Source: Armatimonadota bacterium (GTDB lineage: Bacteria; Armatimonadota; Zipacnadia; Zipacnadales; VGFC01). Taken from it: DNA of 22,098 bases. The position numbers were made by a program, and so were the translations under genes. The notes beneath the pieces are model-generated. The model was not told where the DNA came from. It saw only the letters and a list, made by a program, of their open reading frames with translations, and searched no databases. Positions 14,629 through 22,098 of this stretch are shown piece by piece (position 1 is the first letter of the stretch; the number at the start of each line of letters is the position of its first letter). The stretch covers positions 1 through 22,098 of the forward strand of contig VGFB01000006.1 in assembly GCA_016869015.1 (NCBI GenBank), given 5' to 3'.

Positions 14629-15868
14629 TGACGTGCAGTTGGTTCAAGAGTCGGTCGAACTGGTCGGCGTCGGCTTCGATGATCGAGCGCTCGCGCAGCC
14701 GATCGACAACGGCTTCCTGGGTCTTCAGTCCGTTGCCTGTGATGCTGATGACTACCGACTCGTCGGCGGGGATCCGGCCTTGCTCGATCAGCTTCTTCGT
14801 CACCGCCACGGTCACGCCGCCTGCGGTCTCGGTGGAGATGCCCTCCGTCTCCGCCAGCAGGGAGATGCCCTCCACGAGCTCCTCGTCGGTCACGTCCTCG
14901 GCCCAGCCCCCGGAGCGGCGGATGACCTCGATGGCATAGAAGCCGTCCGCCGGGTTCCCAATGGCGATTGACCGCGCGATCGTGTCGGGCCGCTGAGGCG
15001 TGAACAACTCCTCGCCCGCCTTCACCGCGGTCGTGATCGGGCTGCACCCGGTGGCCTGGGCCCCGTGAACCTGCGTGGGCGCCTCGTCGATGAGGCCCAC
15101 GTGCGCCAGCTCGCGGAGGGCCTTGTCGATCTTCGTGATCAGCGAGCCGCCCGCCATTGGGGCGACGACGTGCTGCGGCGCGCGCCAGCCGAGCTGCTCG
15201 GCGATCTCGAAGCCGAAGGCCTTCGAGCCCTCTGCGTAGTACGGGCGCAGGTTGATGTTGACGAACGCCCAGCCGTAGCGGTCGGCGACCTCGGTACAGA
15301 AACGGTTCACGGCGTCGTAGTTGCCGGAGATGCCGACCACGTTCACGCCGTAGATCGACGTGCCCACGATCTTGCCCGCCTCCAGGTCCGCCGGCATGAA
15401 GATGAAGCAGCGCAAGCCCGCCTGCACGGCCTGAGCCGCCACGCTGTTGCCCAGGTTCCCCGTGGTTGCGCACGCCACCGTGTCGAAGCCGAACTCCCGG
15501 GCCTTGGACAGCGCGACCGACACGACCCGGTCCTTGAACGAGAGCGTGGGGTAGCTCACGGCGTCGTTCTTCACGTACACCTCGCCGTGGCCCAGCGCGC
15601 GCTCGAGGTTGCGGGCCCGCAGCAGGGGCGTGAAGCCCACCTCGCGCCCCACCGTCGGCTCGTGGTCCAGCGGCAGCAGCTCGCGGTAGCGCCACATGCT
15701 CGGCGCGCGGGCCGCGATCTTCTCCCGCGAGAGGTCGGCCCGAATGGCCTCATAGTCGTAGGCCACCTCGAGCTTACCGAAGCAGTAGTCGCAGATGTGG
15801 ATCGGTTGGTTCGGGTACTCCCGGCCACAATCGGTCTCGCGGCACTTCAGCCCGGTCACGTAGCTCAT
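14618..15868 (-). CDS. thrC: Threonine synthase with N-terminal zinc ribbon
   Basis: The product is 416 residues from ATG 15868, with AGAGG seven bases upstream. Cys9, Cys14, Cys26 and Cys29 (KCRETDC; ICDYCFG) form a zinc ribbon seen in many bacterial and archaeal ThrC proteins of this shorter class. Lys112 in LSFKDR binds PLP; TTGNLGNSVAA is the phosphate site. The usual reaction is O-phosphohomoserine to threonine. It ends with a small helical tail (FDRLLNQLHVIVA). Its place inside a sulfur-carrier operon is notable, since O-phosphohomoserine is also a possible sulfur acceptor for homocysteine. A changed role is possible but not shown. Confidence 0.9.
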   Translation of the reverse strand: MSYVTGLKCRETDCGREYPNQPIHICDYCFGKLEVAYDYEAIRADLSREKIAARAPSMWRYRELLPLDHEPTVGREVGFTPLLRARNLERALGHGEVYVKNDAVSYPTLSFKDRVVSVALSKAREFGFDTVACATTGNLGNSVAAQAVQAGLRCFIFMPADLEAGKIVGTSIYGVNVVGISGNYDAVNRFCTEVADRYGWAFVNINLRPYYAEGSKAFGFEIAEQLGWRAPQHVVAPMAGGSLITKIDKALRELAHVGLIDEAPTQVHGAQATGCSPITTAVKAGEELFTPQRPDTIARSIAIGNPADGFYAIEVIRRSGGWAEDVTDEELVEGISLLAETEGISTETAGGVTVAVTKKLIEQGRIPADESVVISITGNGLKTQEAVVDRLRERSIIEADADQFDRLLNQLHVIVA

Positions 15869-15886
15869 CGCACAACCTCTCGCAGA

Positions 15887-15974
15887 TCGGGACTCCCGTC
15901 CCGACGCCGTCGTGGCGCGGGCGTCAAGCCCGCGGCCGTGCCGTTCGTAGGTCGGAGCGCCGCTCCGACGCCGT
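15887..15974. repeat. Cluster of three REP-like hairpins between tusA and thrC
   Basis: There are three successive stems: TCGGGAC-TCCC-GTCCCGA (15887-15904), CGCGGGC-GTCAA-GCCCGCG (15916-15934) and GTCGGAGC-GCC-GCTCCGAC (15951-15969). The first and third are each followed by CCGACGCCGT, counting the last stem bases, and the third is preceded by CGTAG. ACTCCCGTCCCGAC at 15892-15905 recurs at 15992-16005, perhaps a decayed fourth copy. They fill the 144-base gap and may set the ratio of tusA/cysH to downstream message. Confidence 0.6.
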
Positions 15975-16012
15975 TCCCGTCCTGGGCCGCAACTCCCGTC
16001 CCGACAACGCCT

Positions 16013-16246
16013 CTACTCGCCCTTGCGCACCAGGAGGCGATAGCGGTCGCCGTCCTGCTGCACGGCCTCAATCGCATGCCCCTCATCCCGCAGGCTGCGG
16101 GGCACGTTCCGAATCTGGTCGCCGGCCTTGAGGATCAGCGTGGTCGCGTCTCCCACGGCCAGCCGGTCCAGGTGCAGCTTCGCCTTCACGAACGTCATCG
16201 GGCACACTTCGCCCGTCAGATCGACTTCTCGCGCCTCGGTGGCCAT
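16013..16246 (-). CDS. tusA: TusA/SirA-family sulfur transfer protein
   Basis: The product is 77 residues from ATG 16246. It is a single TusA domain with the family motif at Cys15-Pro16 (DLTGEVCPMTFVKAKLHL) and the usual ending strand (YRLLVRKGE). TusA proteins carry a persulfide on this cysteine and pass it to partners in the cytosol. Lying between cysH and thrC in the sulfur block, it may hand sulfur to the adenylated carrier, which would explain why the MoeB-like protein has no rhodanese domain; that partnership is inference. The length is normal for the family. Confidence 0.9.
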   Translation of the reverse strand: MATEAREVDLTGEVCPMTFVKAKLHLDRLAVGDATTLILKAGDQIRNVPRSLRDEGHAIEAVQQDGDRYRLLVRKGE

Positions 16247-16297
16247 CGCCGTCAGCCTCGCCTTTCCCTGCCGTTGCCCCCGCCTTCGCCCCCGCCG

Positions 16298-17014
16298 TCA
16301 GATCTGGTAGTCCGCCTGCAGCGGACGCGTGTGGATGCCGCATTCTCCGCCGCACTTGCTGGTGCCGATCCACCGTCCCGCGCGCTCGTCGGGGTCGGAC
16401 GTGATGTGGGTGCAGGGCGCGCAGCCCAGCGAGCGGTAGCCCAGCGCGTAGAGCGGATTGACGGGAACCTGGTGCAGAGCCAGGTACTGCCAGATCTCCC
16501 GCTCATACCAGATCAGGATCGGGTTGAGCTTGATCAGCCCCGGATCGCGCTCCTCGATCTCCTGGAAGTCCGTCCGCGTCCGGCCCTCCGTGCAGCGCAG
16601 GCCCGTCACCCAGCAGCTCACGTTCATCTCCGCGATGGCCTGCCGCGTCGGCTCGACCTTCAACAGATCGCAGCAGCGGTCCGGTTCCGTCTCATAGAGG
16701 CGGTCCGGAATCTCCACCTCGTTCGAGAAGACCTGCAGCTCCGGATAGCGCGCCACCGTCTCCCTCATGAACTGTTTGGTCTCGGCGGGCTTGAAGCGCG
16801 TCGTGATGATGAAGCCCCGAATGTTGGCGCTCACGCGCTTCGCGAGGTCCCACACCACGCACGAGTCCTTGCCCAGGCTGTTTGCCACAACCAACCGATC
16901 CCCGTACTCCTCGTAGGCCTCGCGGATGAGGCCCAGCGACCGATCCACCTTCTCCGCGAAGTTCAGTCCGTCCACCAGGGTCTTCACGTCAACCTGCGCC
17001 ACTTGCACCGGCAT
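16298..17014 (-). CDS. cysH: Fe-S adenylylsulfate (APS) reductase
   Basis: The product is 238 residues from ATG 17014, with GGAGG well placed upstream; a start at 17071 would run into the operator region. The PP-loop SLGKDS is at 46-51. Cys114-Cys115 and Cys198/Cys201 are the [4Fe-4S] ligands that mark APS-using enzymes as opposed to the cluster-free PAPS reductases, and Cys225 in ECGIH is the catalytic cysteine that takes sulfite. It converts APS to sulfite in the cytosol using thioredoxin. It is the first structural gene after rrf2, and a perfect inverted repeat lies upstream at 17079-17101. No ATP sulfurylase gene is within the window. Confidence 0.92.
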   Translation of the reverse strand: MPVQVAQVDVKTLVDGLNFAEKVDRSLGLIREAYEEYGDRLVVANSLGKDSCVVWDLAKRVSANIRGFIITTRFKPAETKQFMRETVARYPELQVFSNEVEIPDRLYETEPDRCCDLLKVEPTRQAIAEMNVSCWVTGLRCTEGRTRTDFQEIEERDPGLIKLNPILIWYEREIWQYLALHQVPVNPLYALGYRSLGCAPCTHITSDPDERAGRWIGTSKCGGECGIHTRPLQADYQI

Positions 17015-17078
17015 GGTCTTCTCCCTCCGAGTTCCCCGCGGGAAGTGCGCTCCGGCGCGTGCGGGGATCAATATCAGT

Positions 17079-17101
17079 ATCTCGATTGGATTAGTCGAGA
17101 T
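17079..17101 (-). promoter_or_regulatory. Candidate Rrf2 operator upstream of cysH
   Basis: ATCTCGA (17079-17085) and TCGAGAT (17095-17101) form a perfect 7-bp inverted repeat with nine bases between. Read on the minus strand, the site contains CTCGACTAAT, close to the YYGACTRWW half of IscR type-1 sites. It stands 65 bases before the cysH start in an AT-rich patch. The same TCGAGAT half plus nine-base spacing recurs over the rrf2 promoter. Confidence 0.65.
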
Positions 17102-17135
17102 GGCCCCAAAAAGAAACGCCTACGTCCCACGGCCC

Positions 17136-17585
17136 TCAGATTGCGTAGTCCAGCACCAGTTCGCCCTGCTGCGCCCGCTCCTGCTCTACGAGGTCCTGGA
17201 GGGTGGTGCTGTCGTAGACGTTCTCCACCTGGTCCCGGACCTTCTCCCACATCGGCATGAAGACGCACTTCCCCCGAAGCGGGCAGTTCTCGCGCGAATC
17301 CCCCGCCATACAGCCGACCGGCCCGATCGGCCCCTCGACGAAACGAATGATCTCGCCGACGGTGAGGCCGCTCGGGTCTCGGTCGAGCGCGTAGCCTCCC
17401 TCGTTGCCGCGCTGCGAGACGACGAAGCCCCCCTGTTTCAGTTCCCCGAGGATCACCTCAAGAAACCGCTTCGGGATGGCCTGGGCCTCCGCGACATCCG
17501 CAATCCGGACCGGGCCCTGACCATAGTGCTTCGCCAGGTGGAAGCTCGCGCGCAGAGCGTACTGGCACTTCTGGGACAGGAGCAT
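17136..17585 (-). CDS. Rrf2-family regulator at the head of the sulfur block (CymR/IscR-like)
   Basis: The product is 149 residues from ATG 17585, with TAGGTG six bases upstream. The winged helix covers about 1-80 (QKCQYALRASFHLAKHY; AIPKRFLEVILGEL; SQRGNEGGYALDR). Cys92, Cys101 and Cys107 (C-X8-C-X5-C) could hold an Fe-S cluster or sense thiols. It is transcribed ahead of cysH with 121 bases between. A perfect consensus promoter drives it, and a near-palindromic site overlaps the -10, so it probably represses itself and cysH, as CymR and related Rrf2 proteins do in cysteine metabolism. The regulon beyond these two sites is not visible here. Confidence 0.9.
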   Translation of the reverse strand: MLLSQKCQYALRASFHLAKHYGQGPVRIADVAEAQAIPKRFLEVILGELKQGGFVVSQRGNEGGYALDRDPSGLTVGEIIRFVEGPIGPVGCMAGDSRENCPLRGKCVFMPMWEKVRDQVENVYDSTTLQDLVEQERAQQGELVLDYAI

Positions 17586-17594
17586 TACTACACC

Positions 17595-17617
17595 TACCCG
17601 ATAGACTTGATCGAGAT
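17595..17617 (-). promoter_or_regulatory. Candidate autoregulatory Rrf2 operator
   Basis: TACCCGA (17595-17601), nine bases, and TCGAGAT (17611-17617) form an imperfect inverted repeat with the same half-site and spacing as 17079-17101. It overlaps the -10 box of the rrf2 promoter and the likely start of transcription, where bound protein would block RNA polymerase. Confidence 0.55.
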
Positions 17618-17644
17618 TATAGCGAAGCTCTCCCGCCCTGTCAA
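17616..17644 (-). promoter_or_regulatory. Consensus sigma70 promoter of the sulfur regulator
   Basis: On the minus strand TTGACA (17644-17639), 17 bases, and TATAAT (17621-17616) match the consensus at all twelve positions. The -10 lies 30 bases before the ATG at 17585, so the leader is short, about 25 bases. Such a strong promoter fits one held down by a repressor. Confidence 0.85.
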
Positions 17645-17928
17645 GCCCCTCCGGCAACTTCTTCTTGCCGTTCCCTGGGGCCGCCGCCGTCTCGGCGGCT
17701 GCTGTGGCCGCGCGGTGAGCCGGGCCGTGCGCCGTCCGCCGTTCCGGCGTCCACGTTCACCCCCTGCCGGGCATGACGAGTGTATGTTTCGTCACACTGG
17801 GTTCAGGAGAGACTGTGGACAGGGACCCCGCAGGCCGCTCGCGCGTTAGTAGTGGTCAGAGCCGCCGGGGCGCCCGGGTCTTCGCGCGCGAAGCGGCTCA
17901 AGGCCGCGTTCCCCAGGAGGCAGCAGCA

Positions 17929-18540
<612 letters not shown>

Positions 18541-18580
18541 CCCGACAGGCCGTCGGCCGCGAGGCCTTCGACCGCACTTG

Positions 18581-18610
18581 GCGAACCACCCTCTCACGGG
18601 GGTGGTTCGC
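18581..18610 (+). terminator. Strong hairpin between the prepilin and lipoprotein genes
   Basis: GCGAACCACCC (18581-18591), eight-base loop, GGGTGGTTCGC (18600-18610) make an 11-bp perfect stem. The ATG at 18611 follows the last base, and the G-run that would serve as ribosome site is in the 3' arm. No T-run follows. It could terminate, or hide the ribosome site of the next gene. Confidence 0.6.
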
Positions 18611-21600
18611 ATGGTTCTTGCCGCTTGCCTGGCGCTCACCGTGGCAGGATGTGCTCGGGGCCAGCCCGTCGCCGAGCCCACCTCCCAGCGAGTGGTCGCC
18701 GACTTCGGGGACGGCGCCCTCGACGGCTGGCAGTCCAGCCTGTCGGGTGAGTACTACCGCGGTGGGCAGGGGCAGAAGGGCCTCGCGATCGTGCGGGACG
18801 AAGCGCGCGGCTCACAAGTGCTGAGCGCCCAGGTGCGGTGGGCCGACCCTCAGGCCTCGGAGCCTGCGTTCATCACCCGCTTCCTCCCGCAACCGATCCC
18901 CCGGCAGCTCATTACCTCCGTCTCCTTCTCCTATCGCCTCTCCGCCTACCGCCTCGACGACGCGGGAGGCTTCAAGGTCCGGCTGCGCTACTCCGACACC
19001 GAGTTCACCGACTACGCCGTGTCGACGGGCAGGCCGCTTCTCGCAGGCGAATGGCAAGCGGTCTCACTCCCCACGCAGCCGAGCAGCAGCGTCCGCAACA
19101 TCTACGGGCAGCTGTTCGCCTCGGTGCGGGAGATCACGTTCCGCCTGGACGACGTGGACACCGAGAACGCCGAGTTCGAGCTCCGCCTCGACGACCTGCG
19201 TCTCACGCTGCGCTCCCCGGCGGCTCACGAGTACGAACCCCGCGTCCGCCCACGTCCGGCCAACGACTGGCTTGGGCTCCTCTACCTCCGGCACTCGGCC
19301 GAAGGGTTCTTCCCCATGCTCGAGGCCCTCACGCAGACCCACCACCTGTCCGGGGCATGGGTCTGGCGCGAGGCTCCGCCGTCCAGCCCGTCGGTCCGCG
19401 AGTGCCTCTTCCGAGGGCTGCACTTCCCCCTCTTCGACTTCCCGACGACGCGCGAGGAGGTGCTGGAGAACGACCTGATCGTGATGGTGGATGTCGACCC
19501 GTATGTGCTCACATGGGAGCAGGCGACGTGGATCGCGGACGCCGTGGCCTCGGGGGTGGGGTTCCTGTTCGTGGCCGGGCCGAACACGCTGTACCACGCG
19601 CAGGACTTCAAGGCCCCGATCCGCGCCGTTCTCCCCGCGTCCTTCGCGTCCGATGCGCGCGACGCCGGCGGAGGAGGGGCCGAGGTGGCGCAGCCCGCTC
19701 ACCCGGCCGTCTGCGGCCTCGACGCCGACCGTCTGGGGACCGTAGGCAGTGTCTCGACCGTGGAGCCTCGGCCCGGGGCCGAAGTGCTCCTGCGGGTCGG
19801 AGATCGCCCGCTTCTCATCGCGGGCGAGGTCGGGAAAGGGCGCACGGCCCTCCTGACCACCTGGCCACAGATCCGCGAATCCCGGGAGCAGTGCTTCTTC
19901 ACCGCCGACCATTCCGTCGCGCTGCTGGCGCAGGTCCTTCGCTGGCTCACGCGGCAGGAGGGGGCCGTCCGCATCGTGTCCGTCGCCGCGCCGCCGCGCG
20001 AGATCACCGGCGCCGGGCCGGTACAGTGCCAGGTCACGGTGGCGGCAGAGACGCCCACCGAGGCGCGTGTCCAGTGGTCGCTCGATGGTGAGGAGGTGTG
20101 GCGTAGCGAGCGGACGGTGATCGAGGGTTCGGCCGAGCTCTCGCATGCCTTCGACCTCACACCGCGCGTCGGACCACTGAGACCGCGCGAGCTGCGCGCC
20201 TCGGTCTGGGGCCCCAAGCTGCAGCTGCTCGACGAGCGCACGTTCCGGACGCGCGTCCTCCCGCCCGTACGGCTCGCGGCGTACACCTGGCACGGTCGGC
20301 GCTCCTTCGCTCCCGGACGGACGCTGCGCTGTGGGGTCGAAGTGAGCGCGCCCGACCCGGGCCTGCAGGCCGTCGCGCGGATGCTGGAGGGGTGGAAGTA
20401 CGAGGAGGCGACCCCGGTCTGGGACCTGGGCTCACAGTCGGCCGCGTCGAACGAGGTGGACTTCGAGGGCGTGCTCCCGAACCTGGAGCGGGGCTGCTAC
20501 TGGCTCGACTTCGCCCTGCGTGGGACCGACGGCGAGGTGCTGGCTACTGACGCGCTTCCCTGCTGCGTCGTGGACAACCTCGACCGCAACCGCTTCTTCC
20601 CGATCATCTCGGTGCTCGGGACCTCCGGCGGCGGGCACCTGCTGGACGAACACCACGCCCTCCAGCGGGTCCGGGACCTTGACAACACGGGCTTCAACAC
20701 CATCGCCTACGGGGGCCTCAGGCGCTTCGTGCCCAAGCGTGTCACGGATCTCAGCGCCCAGATCGACATGCAGGCCGAGGTGGACGCACACTACTTCTAC
20801 GAGATGGCGAGCATCCTCGAGTACACGCACTACACGCGCCTGACGCAGGAAGGCAAGGGCGATCCGAGCCCCTTCTCACTCGAGTCCCCGGCGGCCACGC
20901 GAACCCATGTGCAGCCGTACCTCGACGTGGCCGACGCCAACCCGCGCCTGGTCAGCGTGAAGGTCATCGACGAGCCCAGCATCTCCGAGGGCTCCCTGGC
21001 CTTTGACGAGCACGAGAAGCGCGCCTACGCGGAGCGCTACGGCGGCGAACTGCGGCCGCTGAAGGAGATCGGGGACGACCCCCTCGCACGCCTGCATCTG
21101 GCCCAGTTCCTCGGCGACTACGTGGCCGAGGAGTACCGGCAGGGCTACGCGATCAAGCACGAGCAGGAGCGTTCGTGGGACCTGCTGCTGACCTACATGT
21201 CGCCCGGGCTGGGCTACGGGCGGTCGTTCACCGGCCTCGAGGACGTGCTGAAGTGGTCCCGGTACACGGATCGGATCGACTTCGACGTGTACCCGTACTT
21301 CTACCCGACCTCGCAGAAACTGCGGATGGTCCAGGCGAACTACGCCCATGCCTTCCAGCGCAATGTGGCGCAGCACCTCGGCAAGCCCTTCGGCTTCTAC
21401 ATGGAACTGGACGACCGCAATTACCCGTTCCAGGTCAACCCGCCCGAGGCGTCCGCCGAGTGCGCCTTCACCGCCATCGGCCAGGGGGTCAATTACCTCA
21501 ACTCCTTCATCAACCAGGCCTTCGCCACGGGCTGCCAGTCTCGCCCCGAGCGCTGGGCGTTGCTGGGGGAAGAGCTGCCCGGCATCCGGCGCCTGGGGCC

Positions 21601-22098
21601 CCTGCTGTGCAAGCTCCAGCGCCCGCCGGCGCCGGTATCGCTGCTGTACCCGATGACGCAGGCCAAGATCCGGAACGGATACGCCGTACCGCACTACGCC
21701 TTCGCGCTCCTCAACAGCGCCTTCGGCGATACGGACCTCCTCCACGAGGAGGTGCTCCCTGAGGCGGGCCTCCCGACGAGCTGCCGGGCACTCGTGCTGT
21801 TGCGCACGGAGCTGCTCTCCCGAGAGACCTTCGAGGCCATCACTGCGTTCGTCCAGGCGGGAGGCCTGCTGGTGTTGGACGGTTCGTTGCCCGCGACGGA
21901 CGAGGCCGGCACGCCCCTCGTCTGGCCCTTCGACCTCGCCTCAGCCCGTTCCGCGCGCGATGAGGGAACGGGCATTAAGACGCGACGGCAAGCGGTCGGA
22001 CAGGGCATGGTGATCGCCCTCGAGGCCGACGTCGAGGCTCAGGTCAAGGAGGTCGTCGAGGGCGCGGACCTCGCGAGCCCGGAGATCGCCGACCCCGG
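18611..22098 (+). CDS. Giant lipoprotein with glycoside-hydrolase-like core (partial at window end)
   Basis: The frame is open for 1162 codons to the window edge with no stop. ATG 18611 starts a short lipoprotein signal with lipobox VAGC (Cys14); GTG 18602 would add an Arg and is possible. Residues of about 28-200 look like a jelly-roll, carbohydrate-binding-like region (VVADFGDGALDGWQSSL; FRLDDVD). From residue 288 (DLIVMVDVD) to about 440 there is a glutamine-amidotransferase-like fold (ASGVGFLFVAGPN; GKGRTALLTTWP). A probable TIM barrel from about 670 to 1010 carries Glu788 in IDEP, a typical acid/base place of clan GH-A, and Glu932 in FYMELDD as a possible nucleophile. After it, LVLLRTELLSRETFEAITAF resembles the trimerisation domain of GH42 galactosidases. 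It probably acts on polysaccharide at the cell surface. The family is not assigned. Confidence 0.8.
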   Translation, partial: MVLAACLALTVAGCARGQPVAEPTSQRVVADFGDGALDGWQSSLSGEYYRGGQGQKGLAIVRDEARGSQVLSAQVRWADPQASEPAFITRFLPQPIPRQLITSVSFSYRLSAYRLDDAGGFKVRLRYSDTEFTDYAVSTGRPLLAGEWQAVSLPTQPSSSVRNIYGQLFASVREITFRLDDVDTENAEFELRLDDLRLTLRSPAAHEYEPRVRPRPANDWLGLLYLRHSAEGFFPMLEALTQTHHLSGAWVWREAPPSSPSVRECLFRGLHFPLFDFPTTREEVLENDLIVMVDVDPYVLTWEQATWIADAVASGVGFLFVAGPNTLYHAQDFKAPIRAVLPASFASDARDAGGGGAEVAQPAHPAVCGLDADRLGTVGSVSTVEPRPGAEVLLRVGDRPLLIAGEVGKGRTALLTTWPQIRESREQCFFTADHSVALLAQVLRWLTRQEGAVRIVSVAAPPREITGAGPVQCQVTVAAETPTEARVQWSLDGEEVWRSERTVIEGSAELSHAFDLTPRVGPLRPRELRASVWGPKLQLLDERTFRTRVLPPVRLAAYTWHGRRSFAPGRTLRCGVEVSAPDPGLQAVARMLEGWKYEEATPVWDLGSQSAASNEVDFEGVLPNLERGCYWLDFALRGTDGEVLATDALPCCVVDNLDRNRFFPIISVLGTSGGGHLLDEHHALQRVRDLDNTGFNTIAYGGLRRFVPKRVTDLSAQIDMQAEVDAHYFYEMASILEYTHYTRLTQEGKGDPSPFSLESPAATRTHVQPYLDVADANPRLVSVKVIDEPSISEGSLAFDEHEKRAYAERYGGELRPLKEIGDDPLARLHLAQFLGDYVAEEYRQGYAIKHEQERSWDLLLTYMSPGLGYGRSFTGLEDVLKWSRYTDRIDFDVYPYFYPTSQKLRMVQANYAHAFQRNVAQHLGKPFGFYMELDDRNYPFQVNPPEASAECAFTAIGQGVNYLNSFINQAFATGCQSRPERWALLGEELPGIRRLGPLLCKLQRPPAPVSLLYPMTQAKIRNGYAVPHYAFALLNSAFGDTDLLHEEVLPEAGLPTSCRALVLLRTELLSRETFEAITAFVQAGGLLVLDGSLPATDEAGTPLVWPFDLASARSARDEGTGIKTRRQAVGQGMVIALEADVEAQVKEVVEGADLASPEIADP

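Noticed and set aside
15065..17260. A 731-codon open frame on the plus strand across cysH, tusA and thrC
   Set aside because: It lies opposite well-recognised genes with intact motifs. Its translation is rich in Arg, Ala, His and Val with no domain pattern, as expected for the reverse complement of GC-rich coding DNA.

Overview
The window is about 22 kb of GC-rich bacterial DNA with no rRNA, tRNA or CRISPR that I can see. Several traits point to a soil or water bacterium of the Armatimonadota, or a similar phylum such as Planctomycetota (moderate confidence, from protein style only). These are a prepilin-like protein with the H-X9-DG motif, a DUF6785/DUF6784-type membrane protein, very large exported proteins with PPC-type and FlgD-like domains, a beta-helix protein and a giant lipoprotein with a glycosidase-like core.

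Layout. 185-1489 (-) is an exported thioredoxin-fold/TPR protein. Divergent from it, 1732-5562 (+) is a multidomain secreted subtilase, followed by a 650-residue polytopic membrane protein (5600-7552, +). A right-handed beta-helix exported protein follows on the other strand (7790-9739, -), then an Rrf2 regulator (10116-10532, +). From 17585 down to 10571, everything on the minus strand is a sulfur-assimilation block: Rrf2 regulator, Fe-S APS reductase (CysH), TusA, threonine synthase, a sulfur carrier fused to a NIL domain, an E1-like MoeB/ThiF adenylyltransferase, a JAMM metalloprotease, a CysM-type PLP enzyme and a siroheme sulfite reductase with ferredoxin domains. The right end (+) carries the prepilin-like protein (17929-18540) and a lipoprotein that runs off the window (18611-22098).

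How the genes work together. APS reductase makes sulfite and the sulfite reductase makes sulfide. The MoeB-like enzyme would adenylate the carrier so that sulfur can be loaded as a thiocarboxylate. The PLP enzyme would accept this sulfur to build an amino acid, and the JAMM protease would release it. This is the logic of the CysO-CysM-Mec+ pathway of Mycobacterium and the HcyS-HcyD pathway of Wolinella. The unusual feature is that the carrier's Gly-Gly is not C-terminal. It is followed directly by Ala and an 80-residue tail containing a NIL domain, so processing, probably by the JAMM enzyme, would be required. A matching inverted-repeat operator lies over the rrf2 promoter and upstream of cysH.

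The second discovery is in non-coding DNA: a short palindromic element family with CTAG ends (copies at 124-188, 7549-7713 and 11680-11833). In three places the terminal CTAG is also the TAG stop codon of a gene. By eye I found only five CTAG sites in the window, and four of them are element ends. A related set of REP-like hairpins, with conserved flanks but different, self-complementary stems, lies inside and beside these elements and between tusA and thrC.
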